Below, piece by piece: positions 19,477-29,362 of a stretch of DNA of 64,000 nt. The notes under the pieces were generated by a model. It did not search any database. It was not told the origin of the DNA and saw only the letters and a list, made by a program, of their open reading frames with translations. The position numbers and the translations under genes were made by a program. The number at the start of each line of letters is the position of its first letter. The stretch's first letter is position 1. Origin of the DNA: Sutcliffiella cohnii (GTDB lineage: Bacteria; Bacillota; Bacilli; Bacillales; Bacillaceae_I); the NCBI RefSeq assembly GCF_002250055.1, contig NZ_CP018866.1:922501-986500 (forward strand), given 5' to 3'.

Positions 19477-21822
19477 ATGTTTCAAGAAACTGATTATTCA
19501 ATAAGCTTACAAGAATTTCAATTATTAAATCCGAAGTTAAACCAAGGTCTCCAAATTATGATGCTAATAAACGGGGAACTAACAGTCGAAACTAATAGCC
19601 GTTTCTATACGTTAGAAGAAAAAGATTTATTAGTTATTAATCAAAATCAACTTTATCAAATTGAGAGTAATAATAAAAATAAAGTGGTAGTTGTTACTCT
19701 ATCAAACGAATATATGGATAAATACTACCCAGCCTATAAAGATTATCGCTTTGAATGCTTTTCTAAAGAAATTGATATGGGTCGCGTACATTTAGTTAAG
19801 TCTATAAGAAAGTTGCTTGCGGAGATGTTAATTTCTAATTATCGAAGAGATGAAAGCTATAAGGTTGAAATGCAGTCCTATTTAAGTAAAATATTATTAA
19901 TTTTAATACGTGGCTTTAAACAAAAAGCGCTAAGCACGGAAAAACATAATTTAGATAATCCACGTATTACACAAGTCATTACATATATAGAAGAAAACTT
20001 TAGAGAAGCAATTACACTAGAAGATACGGCTAAGAAATTTTATATTTCAGCGAGTTATTTATCGCGTTACTTTAAGCAAGAAATGGATATTGGTTTTAAT
20101 CGCTATTTAACGAAAATAAGACTTAATCATGCAGTGAAGGATTTGCTGTATACGTCGCATCCTATTGGACAGATTGCTATTGATAATGGTTTTCCAAGTG
20201 CTAAATCTTTTACGACTTTATTTAAAGAAACATATAATGACACACCAAAAATTTATCGAGAAAAACATCAAAAAAGTGTAACGGATGTTGTAAAAATTCA
20301 TAGTCATGAAGATACGTTAGAACTAAAGCAATCAAGGGATATTTTGAAAAAGCTGCAAATCTTCCTTAATGAGGACGTCATAGATTCTTTTGAAAATACA
20401 GAGTGGCGTTCAGAGGAATTAATCATTGATGTTTCACTATACAAAAACCAAAAGGAAGAAATTGTGACTCCTAACCATAGTCTATCTATTGGGGAATTAA
20501 AAGAAGTATTAAGAGAAGACGTCAGATCCCAATTGTTAATGACAAAAAAATATTTAGGATTAGACTATGTATCTGTTAGCAGACTAATTTATGGTTCAAC
20601 GATAACACCTGCGGTAGAAACAGACGAAGATGTTGCAACAACTTCTCCTTATTATAATGCTGATTTTGCACTAGCCTTCCTACAAAAACATGGAATCTCC
20701 TTATTTATAAGTGTAGATTATCAAGAAATAACAGAAAATGAACAGCAGTATTTTAAAGAACTAGAGGGCGTCCTAAAGCATTGTCTTAATGTAAATGGGA
20801 GATCATTTTTGCAATCTTGGAAATTTATGTTTTATGAACCTGCTACAACCGTTGTCAGTGAAGCGGAGATGAGCCGTGTTTATTTAAAGTTGTATCAAAC
20901 AATAAAACGTCTCATACCTAAAACAAATGTAGGAGTGTTTTTTCCTTTTTCCTATAGGGATGAAAAAGCTAATAAAAAACATGAGTGGATATTAGAAAAG
21001 AACGTTCCAATCGATTTTTTTGGCTATGAAACGAACCAAAATGAAATAATAGATTTTGAAAACTTAGAGGATGAGAGGTTTGCGCTAGCGGAAAACTATA
21101 TAATCGAAAAAACCGGTAAGTTTAAAAACTATATAAGAAAAAATCATAAAGAAAAGCCACTACACCTTGTCAGCTGGAATACGTTGACAGGTAATACTCG
21201 CTATACAAACGGTACATTTTTTCGCGGAGCGCTAGTTTTTAAAAGTGCTCTTGAGGTTGCAAAGGAAGTTGAATCAATTGGCTTTTGGATTAATACAGAA
21301 CTGCATGAAAATCGAGTGAAAAACAGAGGAATTAGTATGGAAGGAATGGAGCTTTATCACTATTTTAGTGGAAAGCGCCCAGCGTTTTTTGCCCTACAAT
21401 TTTTGCGGAGACTCCAAGGCGAAATAATTGTAAAAGGTAACGAATATGTCATGACGGAAAATGAATGGGGTTATCAGCTCGTATTAATGAACTATACGAA
21501 TGTGAATCCTTATTATTCGACGGAAGAAACATTGTTAAAGAAGTTAAATAAAGATATTCACGTCACGATATCAAATCTTGAACCAGGTGAGTATCAAATT
21601 AGAAAACATATTTTTGATAAGGAGCACGGAGCACTTTATAATCAATGGCGAAATTTAAATAGTAAATATGGTATTGATGAAGAAGTGATTCAATATATCG
21701 TCGAAACTAGTCAACCATCCTTGGTAATCTTTGATAAGTCCTTCGACAAAGAGTGGTCGTTTTATTCCTATTTAACTTTTAACGCAATCCATTTTTTTGA
21801 AATACGTAAAATAATCACGTAA
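19477..21822 (+). CDS. Large AraC-family regulator with GH39-like C-terminal domain
   Basis: A 781-residue cytosolic regulator. The N-terminus (about 1-130) looks like a cupin sensor, residues about 165-265 form the double helix-turn-helix of AraC proteins (YISASYLSRYFKQE, then NGFPSAKSFTTLFKETY and a PKIYREKH end), and the remaining 480 residues resemble a glycoside hydrolase family 39 barrel used as a sensor (IYGSTITPAV, SLFISVDYQE, FGYETNQNE). This composition is that of Rsp-like regulators of staphylococci and related bacillar proteins. The ligand is unknown. Next in line, same strand, are an MFS transporter and an M20 amidohydrolase, which it may control. Confidence 0.8.
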   Translation: MFQETDYSISLQEFQLLNPKLNQGLQIMMLINGELTVETNSRFYTLEEKDLLVINQNQLYQIESNNKNKVVVVTLSNEYMDKYYPAYKDYRFECFSKEIDMGRVHLVKSIRKLLAEMLISNYRRDESYKVEMQSYLSKILLILIRGFKQKALSTEKHNLDNPRITQVITYIEENFREAITLEDTAKKFYISASYLSRYFKQEMDIGFNRYLTKIRLNHAVKDLLYTSHPIGQIAIDNGFPSAKSFTTLFKETYNDTPKIYREKHQKSVTDVVKIHSHEDTLELKQSRDILKKLQIFLNEDVIDSFENTEWRSEELIIDVSLYKNQKEEIVTPNHSLSIGELKEVLREDVRSQLLMTKKYLGLDYVSVSRLIYGSTITPAVETDEDVATTSPYYNADFALAFLQKHGISLFISVDYQEITENEQQYFKELEGVLKHCLNVNGRSFLQSWKFMFYEPATTVVSEAEMSRVYLKLYQTIKRLIPKTNVGVFFPFSYRDEKANKKHEWILEKNVPIDFFGYETNQNEIIDFENLEDERFALAENYIIEKTGKFKNYIRKNHKEKPLHLVSWNTLTGNTRYTNGTFFRGALVFKSALEVAKEVESIGFWINTELHENRVKNRGISMEGMELYHYFSGKRPAFFALQFLRRLQGEIIVKGNEYVMTENEWGYQLVLMNYTNVNPYYSTEETLLKKLNKDIHVTISNLEPGEYQIRKHIFDKEHGALYNQWRNLNSKYGIDEEVIQYIVETSQPSLVIFDKSFDKEWSFYSYLTFNAIHFFEIRKIIT

Positions 21823-22082
21823 GCAGTACTATTATGAAGGAATCAATGTGTCGAGCATTGGTTCTATTTATATTGGTAAAAAAATAGCCGTCATTTTTTT
21901 ACCTATTTAATTTGGTGATAAAGAAGTGGGTGTGAGTTTGTGAAAAACTGAGCAAGTAATAACTTATACGTTTTCATTATCTCTTTTAAAATAAAAGTAT
22001 GTTAATAAGCTGCTTATTAAATAAAAATTCAAGTAATCATTACTCTAAGAAACAATATTCTTATTTTTAAAGGAGGATCATC

Positions 22083-23486
22083 ATGGAAGCTACCAACTAT
22101 AAAGGTACGAATAAGATGATTGCAGGTATTGTATTTGGTGTTATTACATTTTGGTTATTTGCTCAAGCGATGGTAAATATCGTACCCGCGGTCCAAGCCG
22201 ATTTAGGTATTGAACTAGGGGCATTAAATATAGCGATAAGTTTAACTTCTCTCTTTTCCGGTATGTTCATTGTTGTTGCAGGTGGATTAGCTGATAGAAT
22301 GGGAAGAAAGAAAATTACGTATATTGGTCTTATTTTAAGTGTAATCGGTTCATTATGTTTAGTACTTGCACAAGGGGCAACATTACTAATTATTGGTCGT
22401 ATACTGCAAGGTTTATCTGCTGCCTGTATCATGCCCGCTACTATTGCTTTAATGAAAGCATATTTTGAAGGTGCTGAAAGACAACGTGCACTTAGTTTTT
22501 GGTCTATCGGTTCTTGGGGAGGTTCTGGTATTACTTCTTTTGCCGGTGGTGCAATTGCAACATATATGGGATGGAAATGGATATTCATTTTCTCTATCAT
22601 TTTCGCACTTTTAGCGATGTGGCTAATTAAAGAGGTACCAGAAAGCAAAGCAAAAACAACAGGTAAATTTAAGTTCGATTTCGGTGGATTAGGGATATTT
22701 ATCGTTACGATGTTAGCGATTAACATATTAATAACACAAGGTGCTGACTTAGGTTGGACAAGTTTACCAACAATATTATTAGGAGTAGCATCCGTTCTTG
22801 GAGTTATCATATTTGTTAAATACGAAGCAAAAAGGAAAAATGCTCTTATTGATTTTGAATTATTTAAAAACAAACCATATACGGGAGCAACCATTTCAAA
22901 CTTTTTATTAAATGCTGTAGCAGGGACATTAATCGTTGCTAATACGTATGTACAAGTAGGTCGCGGTTTTACTGCATTTCAATCTGGTTTACTTTCTATC
23001 GGTTATTTAATAGCGGTTTTAGGTATGATTCGTGTTGGTGAAAAGATCATGCAAAATACAGGTGCCAAAAAACCGATGATTTGGGGTTCAGCTATTACGT
23101 TAGTCGGTGTTGCTTTAATGGGATTAACATTTTTACCAGGATTCCTTTACACAGCAATGGTTTTCATCGGATTTATCCTTTTCGGTTTAGGTTTAGGAAT
23201 GTATGCAACTCCATCAACTGATACTGCTGTTTCGGCAGCACCAGACGATAAGGTCGGAGAAGCTTCAGGTATTTATAAAATGGCAAGTTCATTAGGTAAT
23301 GCATTTGGTATTGCCATTTCTGCAACGGTTTATAGTACTGTAGCAGCAGTAAGTACAGTTCATGTATCCGCAACAGTCGGAATTATCACGAACGTTATTT
23401 TCGCAGCTGTTTCATTATTATCGATCATTATTCTTGTTCCAAACGCTTCTAGAAAAGAAAAAAGAGTAGAAAAATTAGCTGGATAG
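22083..23486 (+). CDS. MFS transporter, DHA2-like drug/proton exporter family
   Basis: A 467-residue membrane protein with about 14 hydrophobic spans. It shows the MFS motif A between spans 2 and 3 (GGLADRMGRKK), motif C-like glycine-rich segments (GRILQGLSAACIMPATIALM) and a second-half repeat. This pattern fits multidrug or small-metabolite exporters. AAAGGAGG is nine bases upstream of the ATG. It stands between an AraC-type regulator and an M20 amidohydrolase, so it could export or import an N-acylated amino-acid compound. The substrate is not known. Confidence 0.82.
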   Translation: MEATNYKGTNKMIAGIVFGVITFWLFAQAMVNIVPAVQADLGIELGALNIAISLTSLFSGMFIVVAGGLADRMGRKKITYIGLILSVIGSLCLVLAQGATLLIIGRILQGLSAACIMPATIALMKAYFEGAERQRALSFWSIGSWGGSGITSFAGGAIATYMGWKWIFIFSIIFALLAMWLIKEVPESKAKTTGKFKFDFGGLGIFIVTMLAINILITQGADLGWTSLPTILLGVASVLGVIIFVKYEAKRKNALIDFELFKNKPYTGATISNFLLNAVAGTLIVANTYVQVGRGFTAFQSGLLSIGYLIAVLGMIRVGEKIMQNTGAKKPMIWGSAITLVGVALMGLTFLPGFLYTAMVFIGFILFGLGLGMYATPSTDTAVSAAPDDKVGEASGIYKMASSLGNAFGIAISATVYSTVAAVSTVHVSATVGIITNVIFAAVSLLSIIILVPNASRKEKRVEKLAG

Positions 23487-23499
23487 ATAAGTAAAAAAA

Positions 23500-23527
23500 G
23501 TAGGAGGTAATCCATTTTACCTCCTAC
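23500..23527. terminator. Perfect hairpin between the MFS and M20 genes, no T-run on the plus strand
   Basis: GTAGGAGGTAA and TTACCTCCTAC form an 11-bp stem with a six-base loop. On the plus strand it is followed by AAAG, so it is not a normal terminator there; on the minus strand a T-run follows. It may stabilise or process a shared mRNA. Confidence 0.55.
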
Positions 23528-23551
23528 AAAGTAATGAAAGGGGACCTTTTT

Positions 23552-24736
23552 ATGAGAGAACAATTGATGACGATGTTAGAAGAACGAAAAAATGAAATGA
23601 TTGATATTCGTCGTTATTTACATGAAAATCCTGAACTTTCCTTTCAAGAGGAAAAAACAGCAGCATATATAGCAAGTTTTTATAGTGGAAAAGATGTTGA
23701 GATCGTTACAAATGCAGGTAATGGGGAGGGTATAGTTGTTACGATTAAAGGTGAAAAACCTGGTAAAACTGTTGCATTAAGAGCTGACTTTGATGCGCTT
23801 CCGATAAAAGAGGAATTGGATGTTCCTTTTAAGTCAAAAAATGATGGTGTTATGCATGCTTGTGGTCATGATGCTCATACAGCTTATCTACTCGTTTTAG
23901 CGGACTGTCTAATTCAATTAAAGGACAAGCTACATGGAACGGTAAAAATCATACATCAACATGCAGAAGAAGTTCCACCTGGAGGAGCAAAAAGCATTGT
24001 AGAAGAGGGACATTTAGATGATGTAGATGCAATTTTTGGCATCCATGTATTACCGCTCGCACCTGCAGGGACTGTTGGCTATCGTAGTGGCTACTCCTTT
24101 AATGGTCGATCCTATTTTAAACTAAACTTACAGGCAAGTGGTGGACATGGCTCATCGCCACATAAGGCAAATGACGCGATTGTTGCAGGTGCTTATTTCG
24201 TAACAGCAGTGCAAACTATTGTTAGCCGTAGAGTTGACCCAATGAATGCGGGCGTTGTAACAATTGGATCGTTTGATGGTAAAGGAAGCTTTAATGTGAT
24301 TAAAGACAGTATTGAAATAGAAGGGGATATTCGCTATTCCAACAATGAAACGAGAGAAATTATTGAGAAAGAAATTCATCGTATTGTGAAAGGAATAGAA
24401 GAACTTTTTGGAGTTAATTGTGAACTAACGTATGAACGAGACTATCCACCGCTATATAATGATCCAACATTGACAACCTTTGTTTCGGAAACTTTGAAAG
24501 AGGTGGCAGATGCAGATATTAAAGAAATAACAGAATTCCCTATGATGTCTCCATCAGAAGATTTTGCGTACTATTTAGAGAAGGTTCCAGGCTGTTATTT
24601 TTATATCGGTTGTACACCAAAAGGAGTAACTACACCATATTTCAATCATCATCCTAAGTTTGATATCGATGAAGAAGCTATTCTCGTTGCCGCAAAATCA
24701 GTAGGTTATGTTGTTTTAGAGTACATGAATAGCTAA
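23552..24736 (+). CDS. M20D family amidohydrolase (N-acyl-amino-acid or hippurate hydrolase type)
   Basis: A 394-residue soluble metallohydrolase that cleaves an acyl group from an amino acid or a related amide. Metal ligands are visible in HACGHDAHTA, in HQHAEEVPPGGA and in FGIHV, with a final HHPKFDIDEEA block near the C-terminus; a dimerisation domain occupies the middle. The ATG at 23552 has AAGGGG at good spacing; the ATG 18 bases earlier lies before that ribosome site. Probably works with the transporter upstream. The exact substrate cannot be read from sequence. Confidence 0.85.
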   Translation: MREQLMTMLEERKNEMIDIRRYLHENPELSFQEEKTAAYIASFYSGKDVEIVTNAGNGEGIVVTIKGEKPGKTVALRADFDALPIKEELDVPFKSKNDGVMHACGHDAHTAYLLVLADCLIQLKDKLHGTVKIIHQHAEEVPPGGAKSIVEEGHLDDVDAIFGIHVLPLAPAGTVGYRSGYSFNGRSYFKLNLQASGGHGSSPHKANDAIVAGAYFVTAVQTIVSRRVDPMNAGVVTIGSFDGKGSFNVIKDSIEIEGDIRYSNNETREIIEKEIHRIVKGIEELFGVNCELTYERDYPPLYNDPTLTTFVSETLKEVADADIKEITEFPMMSPSEDFAYYLEKVPGCYFYIGCTPKGVTTPYFNHHPKFDIDEEAILVAAKSVGYVVLEYMNS

Positions 24737-24749
24737 AGTCATATTAGGT

Positions 24750-24777
24750 AAAAAGCTCACGATAATGTGAGCTTTTT
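24750..24777 (+). terminator. Terminator after the M20 amidohydrolase
   Basis: AAAAAGCTCAC and GTGAGCTTTTT form an 11-bp stem with a six-base loop. Confidence 0.88.
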
Positions 24778-24794
24778 CTACTTGAAAGTGCTCA

Positions 24795-25172
24795 TTAAAA
24801 GTTATAGAAAAAGTATAAAGAAAACATCATGCATAAAAACAATATACAAGCCCCGCTAAACATCGTAGTTAATCTAATTGGTGCCGCTAATTCGGAAGGA
24901 GGTCGCATATTACGGACATCATGTTCCATTTCTTTTAATGCTTGTTTTGTTGCAAAAATTCTCCTGAATCCATATGTAATTCCATCAAAGAAGCCTTTTT
25001 GAGTAATAAAAACAAACAACGATACAAAAATCATTACACTTGATACAGCAAAAGAAGTATTAATAAAAGTGAGCAAATTGATTGTTCGGTAGTAGACAAG
25101 GCTAATAAGTAATGTGAGTGCTAAAAAAATGAGAAAGTATATCGTACTTTGTCGCAAATGCTTAACGAGCAT
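24795..25172 (-). CDS. DUF3899-type membrane protein
   Basis: A 125-residue protein with three predicted membrane spans (about 10-28, 38-57 and 103-123) and a charged cytosolic loop between the second and third that includes QKGFFDGITYGFRRIF, the conserved part of DUF3899 proteins. Function unknown. It is transcribed alone, convergent with the amidohydrolase and divergent from opp. Cautious family call from motif memory. Confidence 0.6.
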   Translation of the reverse strand: MLVKHLRQSTIYFLIFLALTLLISLVYYRTINLLTFINTSFAVSSVMIFVSLFVFITQKGFFDGITYGFRRIFATKQALKEMEHDVRNMRPPSELAAPIRLTTMFSGACILFLCMMFSLYFFYNF

Positions 25173-25554
25173 TAGTATAAAACTCCTTACTTTTGTAACG
25201 TTCGTAAAACAAACAACATAGTGTGTTTCCTAAACGTAACATCTTTAAAATTGTTATAAAAAGTATTGTACAAAAACGTATATAAAAATACAAATGATAC
25301 ACTATAAGGTTAGAATTACTTATTGTAACATCTTTGTAACATTAGGCTAGGGTGAGGGGTGTTTAGTAATTTAGCACACTAAAATATATAGGTCTAAAGA
25401 ACTATTTTATTTCCTATGAAGGTAGTCATAACAGTACTTTGTTACTTTTGTGTAAAAAAAATGTATGCAAAATGTTTAGAAAACTTGTATAATAAAATTC
25501 GTTACCTCAAACAGCGACACAAATCGACATAATTTTAGAAGGGGGATAAACAAA
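25173..25554 (+). promoter_or_regulatory. opp operon leader with a promoter and a CodY-like box
   Basis: This 380-base AT-rich region has no gene. Near its end there is a perfect -10 TATAAT (25488-25493) without a good -35 box. Just upstream AATGTTTAGAAAACT (25471-25485) matches the CodY consensus AATTTTCWGAAAATT with three mismatches and overlaps the promoter. CodY control of peptide importers is known in bacilli, so this is plausible but not shown. Confidence 0.4.
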
Positions 25555-27248
25555 ATGAAAAAGTCTAAATTTTTGATGTTCTTAACTTTTTCTCTTGTAC
25601 TTAGTTTATTTTTAACAGCATGTGGTGCTGGCGGAAATAACAATGCACAAAATGGTGGGACAGGTACTGATCAACAAGCAGGTGAAGGAGAGCCTACTGG
25701 ACCACAAGTACTTAACGTTTTAGAAAGTGCGGAAATCCCAACAATGGATTCTGTACTTGGAACAGATGCAGTTGCTTTTAACGTTATGAACAACGTATTC
25801 GAAGGATTATATCGTCTTGATGAAAACGATGAAATCGTAGAAGGTATTGCAACTACTCATGAAGTAAATGAAGAAGGAACAGTTTATACATTCACTCTTC
25901 GTGAAGATGCTGTTTGGTCTAACGGGACACCTGTTACTGCAAACGATTTCGTTTTTGCATGGCAACGTGCTGTAAACCCTGAAACAGGATCTGAATACGG
26001 TCCATATATGATGACAGGTAAAATCCAAAATGCTACTGAAGTTGCAAACGGAGACCTTCCGATTGAAGAACTTGGTGTTAAAGCATTAGATGATTACACT
26101 CTAGAGGTAACATTAGAGCAACCGGTCGCATACTTTTATCACTTATGACATTCCCAACATTCTACCCTCAAAATCAAGAGTTCGTAGAAGAACAAGGTGA
26201 CAGATACGCATTAGAACCAGAACATTTAATTTATAACGGTCCATTCGTACTTGATAGCTGGGAGCATGAAGTTGGTTGGACAATGAAGAAAAATGCTGAC
26301 TACTGGGATGCTGAAACGGTAGTATTAGATGAAATTAACGTAAAAGTTGTTAAAGAAGTATCTACTGGTGTTAACCTTTACACAACTGGTAACATTGATA
26401 TTTCACCAGGATTATCTTCTGAGTTCGTTACTCAATTCCAAAATGATCCTAACTTAACACAAGAATTAGAACCAGTTATTTTCTGGTTAAAGCTTAACCA
26501 AACTAGAAATGAAGCTTTAGCAAACGAAAACATTCGTCGTGCTATTGCAATGGCTGTAAATAAAGAAAACTTAACGAACATTATTTTAAATAATGGATCT
26601 ATCCCGGCTGATTATTTCATCCCAACTGGATTCGTAACTCACCCAGAAACTGGGGAAGACTTCCGTGATGAATACGGTAACTTTAACTCATTCAATGTAG
26701 AAGAAGCACAACAATTATGGCAACAAGGTTTAGATGAATTAGGTGTAGATTCTGTAACGTTAGAAATTCTTGGTGGCGATACTGAGTCTGCGAAAAGAAT
26801 GCAAGAGTATTTCCAAAACCAATTCGAAACTAACCTACCAGGTTTAACTATTCGTCTTAAAGAAGTACCGTTCGCACAACGCTTACAACTTGATGAGCAA
26901 TTAGATTATGACATGCAAGTTGCAGGTTGGGGTCCAGACTATTTAGATGCAATCTCATTTGCTAACCTTTGGGTTACAGATGGTGGAAATAACAAGATGG
27001 GATATTCTAACGAAGAATATGACCAATTAATTAACGATGTAATGACAACTCATGCAAATGACCCAGCTGCTCGTTTTGAAGCAATGCAAGAAGCTGAGCG
27101 TATTGCATTAGAAGAGGATGCAGCAATTGTACCTCTTTACCAACGTGGTACAACTAGATTATGGCAACCATACGTGAAAAACGTATACCAACATAACTTT
27201 GGTCCAGATTTCACTTACAAGTGGACTTATATCACTGGTAAAAACTAA
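25555..27248 (+). pseudogene. oppA: oppA, oligopeptide-binding lipoprotein, interrupted by a one-base frameshift
   Basis: The receptor gene of the Opp importer. The first part (25555-26148) encodes the lipobox FLTAC (Cys23), a Gly/Gln linker and the start of a solute-binding family 5 domain; it ends early in AYFYHL. A frame starting at 26145 continues the same domain to its normal end (TYITGKN). Adding one T in the T-run 26134-26137 restores one reading frame of about 564 residues (AYFLSLMTF). Everything else looks intact, codon use is still that of a highly expressed gene, and the downstream genes are complete. It is either a recent mutation, a phase-variable slip or a sequencing error. Confidence 0.85.
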
Positions 27249-27293
27249 GGAATAAGTTATATCAGAATAATTAATTTTCTTTCGAAAGTGGAG

Positions 27294-27328
27294 AAAAGAG
27301 AGTATATTAGTACATATACTCTCTTTTT
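27294..27328 (+). terminator. Internal terminator between oppA and oppB
   Basis: AAAAGAGAGTATA and TATACTCTCTTTT form a 13-bp stem with TTTTT at the end. It mirrors the terminator after appA and would give more receptor than permease mRNA. Confidence 0.85.
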
Positions 27329-27403
27329 CCCTTATATTGAAATTTTCGCATTTTAAAGAAAATTTTCATACTTTTACAATACATCTAACAGGAGGTGCGG
27401 TTA

Positions 27404-28333
27404 ATGGCAAAGTACATTTTAAAGCGATTACTGTATATGTTCATTACTTTATTCTTAATCGCTTCATTTACATTTTTCTTAATGAAATTGATGCCTGGTA
27501 CTCCTTTTACGATGCAAGAAAAACTAACCGATGCGCAAAAAGTAATACTGCAAGAAAAGTATGGGTTGAATGACCCTGTCCCTGTGCAGTATGCAAAATA
27601 TATGGGCAGTTTATTAAAGGGTGACTTAGGTATATCCTTTCAATACGATAATAGATCTGTTACAGAAATTATCGGTCAACGAATCGGTCCGTCAGCACAA
27701 TTAGGTTTTCAAGCGTTAGTAGTTGGAACTATAGTAGGTATATTTTTAGGGGTGGTAGCAGCACTCAATCAAAATACTTGGATTGATTACTCATCCACGA
27801 TCCTATCTGTAATTGGAAAATCTATTCCATCCTTCGTATTTGCAGGGCTATTACAGTATTATTTGGCAGTACAGTTAAGGTTGTTCCCTGTCGCCTTTTG
27901 GAATGGATGGGAGTATACGATATTACCAACGATTGCATTAGCAATGTTCCCAATTGCGATTGCATCCCGTTTTATGAGAACAGAAATGATTGAAGTATTA
28001 GGGTCAGATTATATTACATTAGCAAGAGCAAAAGGAGCTTCTTCCTTTGATATTGCTTATAAACATGCCCTTCGTAATGCACTAATCCCGGTTGTTACGG
28101 TATTAGGACCTTTATCAGTAAGCTTAATGACAGGTACTCTAGTAATTGAAAAAATCTTTGCTATTCCTGGTTTAGGAGAGCAGTTCGTAATTTCCATTCA
28201 AACATTAGATTATCCTGTAATTATGGGGACTACGCTATTCTTTGCGGCATTGTTTATTTTCGTAATTTTATTAGTTGACCTTCTTTATGGAGTTATCGAC
28301 CCGCGTATTCGCTTAGCTGGAGGTAAGAAATAA
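27404..28333 (+). CDS. oppB: Oligopeptide ABC transporter permease OppB
   Basis: A 309-residue inner-membrane permease with about six spans. The N-terminal pattern MAKYILKRLLYMFITLF, the loop MPGTPFTMQEKLT, and the EAA loop ITLARAKGASSFDIAYKHALRN are typical of OppB. GGAGG lies eight bases before the ATG at 27404, which is preferred over an upstream in-frame start inside that site. It overlaps oppC by one base (TAATG). Confidence 0.92.
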   Translation: MAKYILKRLLYMFITLFLIASFTFFLMKLMPGTPFTMQEKLTDAQKVILQEKYGLNDPVPVQYAKYMGSLLKGDLGISFQYDNRSVTEIIGQRIGPSAQLGFQALVVGTIVGIFLGVVAALNQNTWIDYSSTILSVIGKSIPSFVFAGLLQYYLAVQLRLFPVAFWNGWEYTILPTIALAMFPIAIASRFMRTEMIEVLGSDYITLARAKGASSFDIAYKHALRNALIPVVTVLGPLSVSLMTGTLVIEKIFAIPGLGEQFVISIQTLDYPVIMGTTLFFAALFIFVILLVDLLYGVIDPRIRLAGGKK

Positions 28334-29340
28334 TGAAAAACAACTATGAAAACTTAAATAAAGATTTATTTCAACCGGCAGCTATTGATCCTAATAGTAG
28401 TGAAAAAATAACTAAACCGAGTTTAAATTATTGGCAAACAGCTTGGATTCGCCTAAAGAAAAATAAGGCTGCAATCTTTGGTGTATTCATTATAATTGTT
28501 ATCGGATTTTTGGCACTTTTTGGGCCATTTATGAATGAATATACCTTTAAAGAACAGGACTTAACTAGATCAAATCTACCTCCGAAAATTCCAGTTATTG
28601 AGAATTTAGGAATACTAGACGGAACGAAAAACGGTGTAGATATGTACGAAGCAAGAGGGGTAGAGGATTATTTCTGGTTTGGAACAGATGCACTAGGCCG
28701 TGACCTTTGGACTCGTGTATGGACTGGTACTAGAATCTCTATCTATATCGCGTTACTTGCAGCAGTAATTGATATGATTGTTGGTGTTGCTTACGGTGGT
28801 ATTTCCGCATTTTATGGTGGACGAGTAGATAACGTGATGCAACGTATTATTGAAGTTCTAGTAGGAATACCGAACCTTGTTATCGTTATTTTGATGATCC
28901 TAGTAATGGAACCAGGTATTATAGCGATAACCATAGCCTTAACCATCACCGGTTGGGTTGGTATGGCCCGGGTTGTTCGTGGCCAAATATTAAAGCTAAA
29001 AGGTCAAGAGTTCGTATTAGCGTCTAAAACGTTAGGATCTACGAATAATAGAATTATTTCTAAACATTTACTACCTAACGTAGTAGGAGTAATTATTATC
29101 AATACTATGTTTACCATCCCAAGTGCGATTTTCTTTGAAGCTTTCTTAAGCTTTATCGGTTTAGGGTTACAAGCACCAATGGCTTCTTTAGGTACTCTAA
29201 TTGATGATGGATTTAAATCGTTGCAGATTTTCCCTCATATTATGATCTTCCCTGCAATCATTATCAGTTTATTAATGATCGCATTTAACTTAGTAGCTGA
29301 TGGTATGCGAGATGCACTAGACCCTAAAATGAAAGATTAG
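28333..29340 (+). CDS. oppC: Oligopeptide ABC transporter permease OppC
   Basis: The 335-residue partner of OppB. A cytosolic N-terminal tail (about 1-45) precedes the first span, a long extracytoplasmic loop contains YFWFGTDALGRDLW, and the EAA loop is at VLASKTLGSTNNRIISKHLLPN. It is translationally coupled to oppB. Confidence 0.92.
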   Translation: MKNNYENLNKDLFQPAAIDPNSSEKITKPSLNYWQTAWIRLKKNKAAIFGVFIIIVIGFLALFGPFMNEYTFKEQDLTRSNLPPKIPVIENLGILDGTKNGVDMYEARGVEDYFWFGTDALGRDLWTRVWTGTRISIYIALLAAVIDMIVGVAYGGISAFYGGRVDNVMQRIIEVLVGIPNLVIVILMILVMEPGIIAITIALTITGWVGMARVVRGQILKLKGQEFVLASKTLGSTNNRIISKHLLPNVVGVIIINTMFTIPSAIFFEAFLSFIGLGLQAPMASLGTLIDDGFKSLQIFPHIMIFPAIIISLLMIAFNLVADGMRDALDPKMKD

Positions 29341-29362
29341 TCATAAAGGTAGGTGAACAATA

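Noticed and set aside
22163-22894. A long 243-residue minus-strand frame opposite the MFS transporter
   Set aside because: Antisense shadow of the transporter codon pattern; the plus-strand gene has all family motifs and a ribosome site.
26145-27248. A separate second peptide-binding gene
   Set aside because: It lacks a signal peptide and continues the OppA domain exactly where the first frame stops; it is the second half of one interrupted gene.
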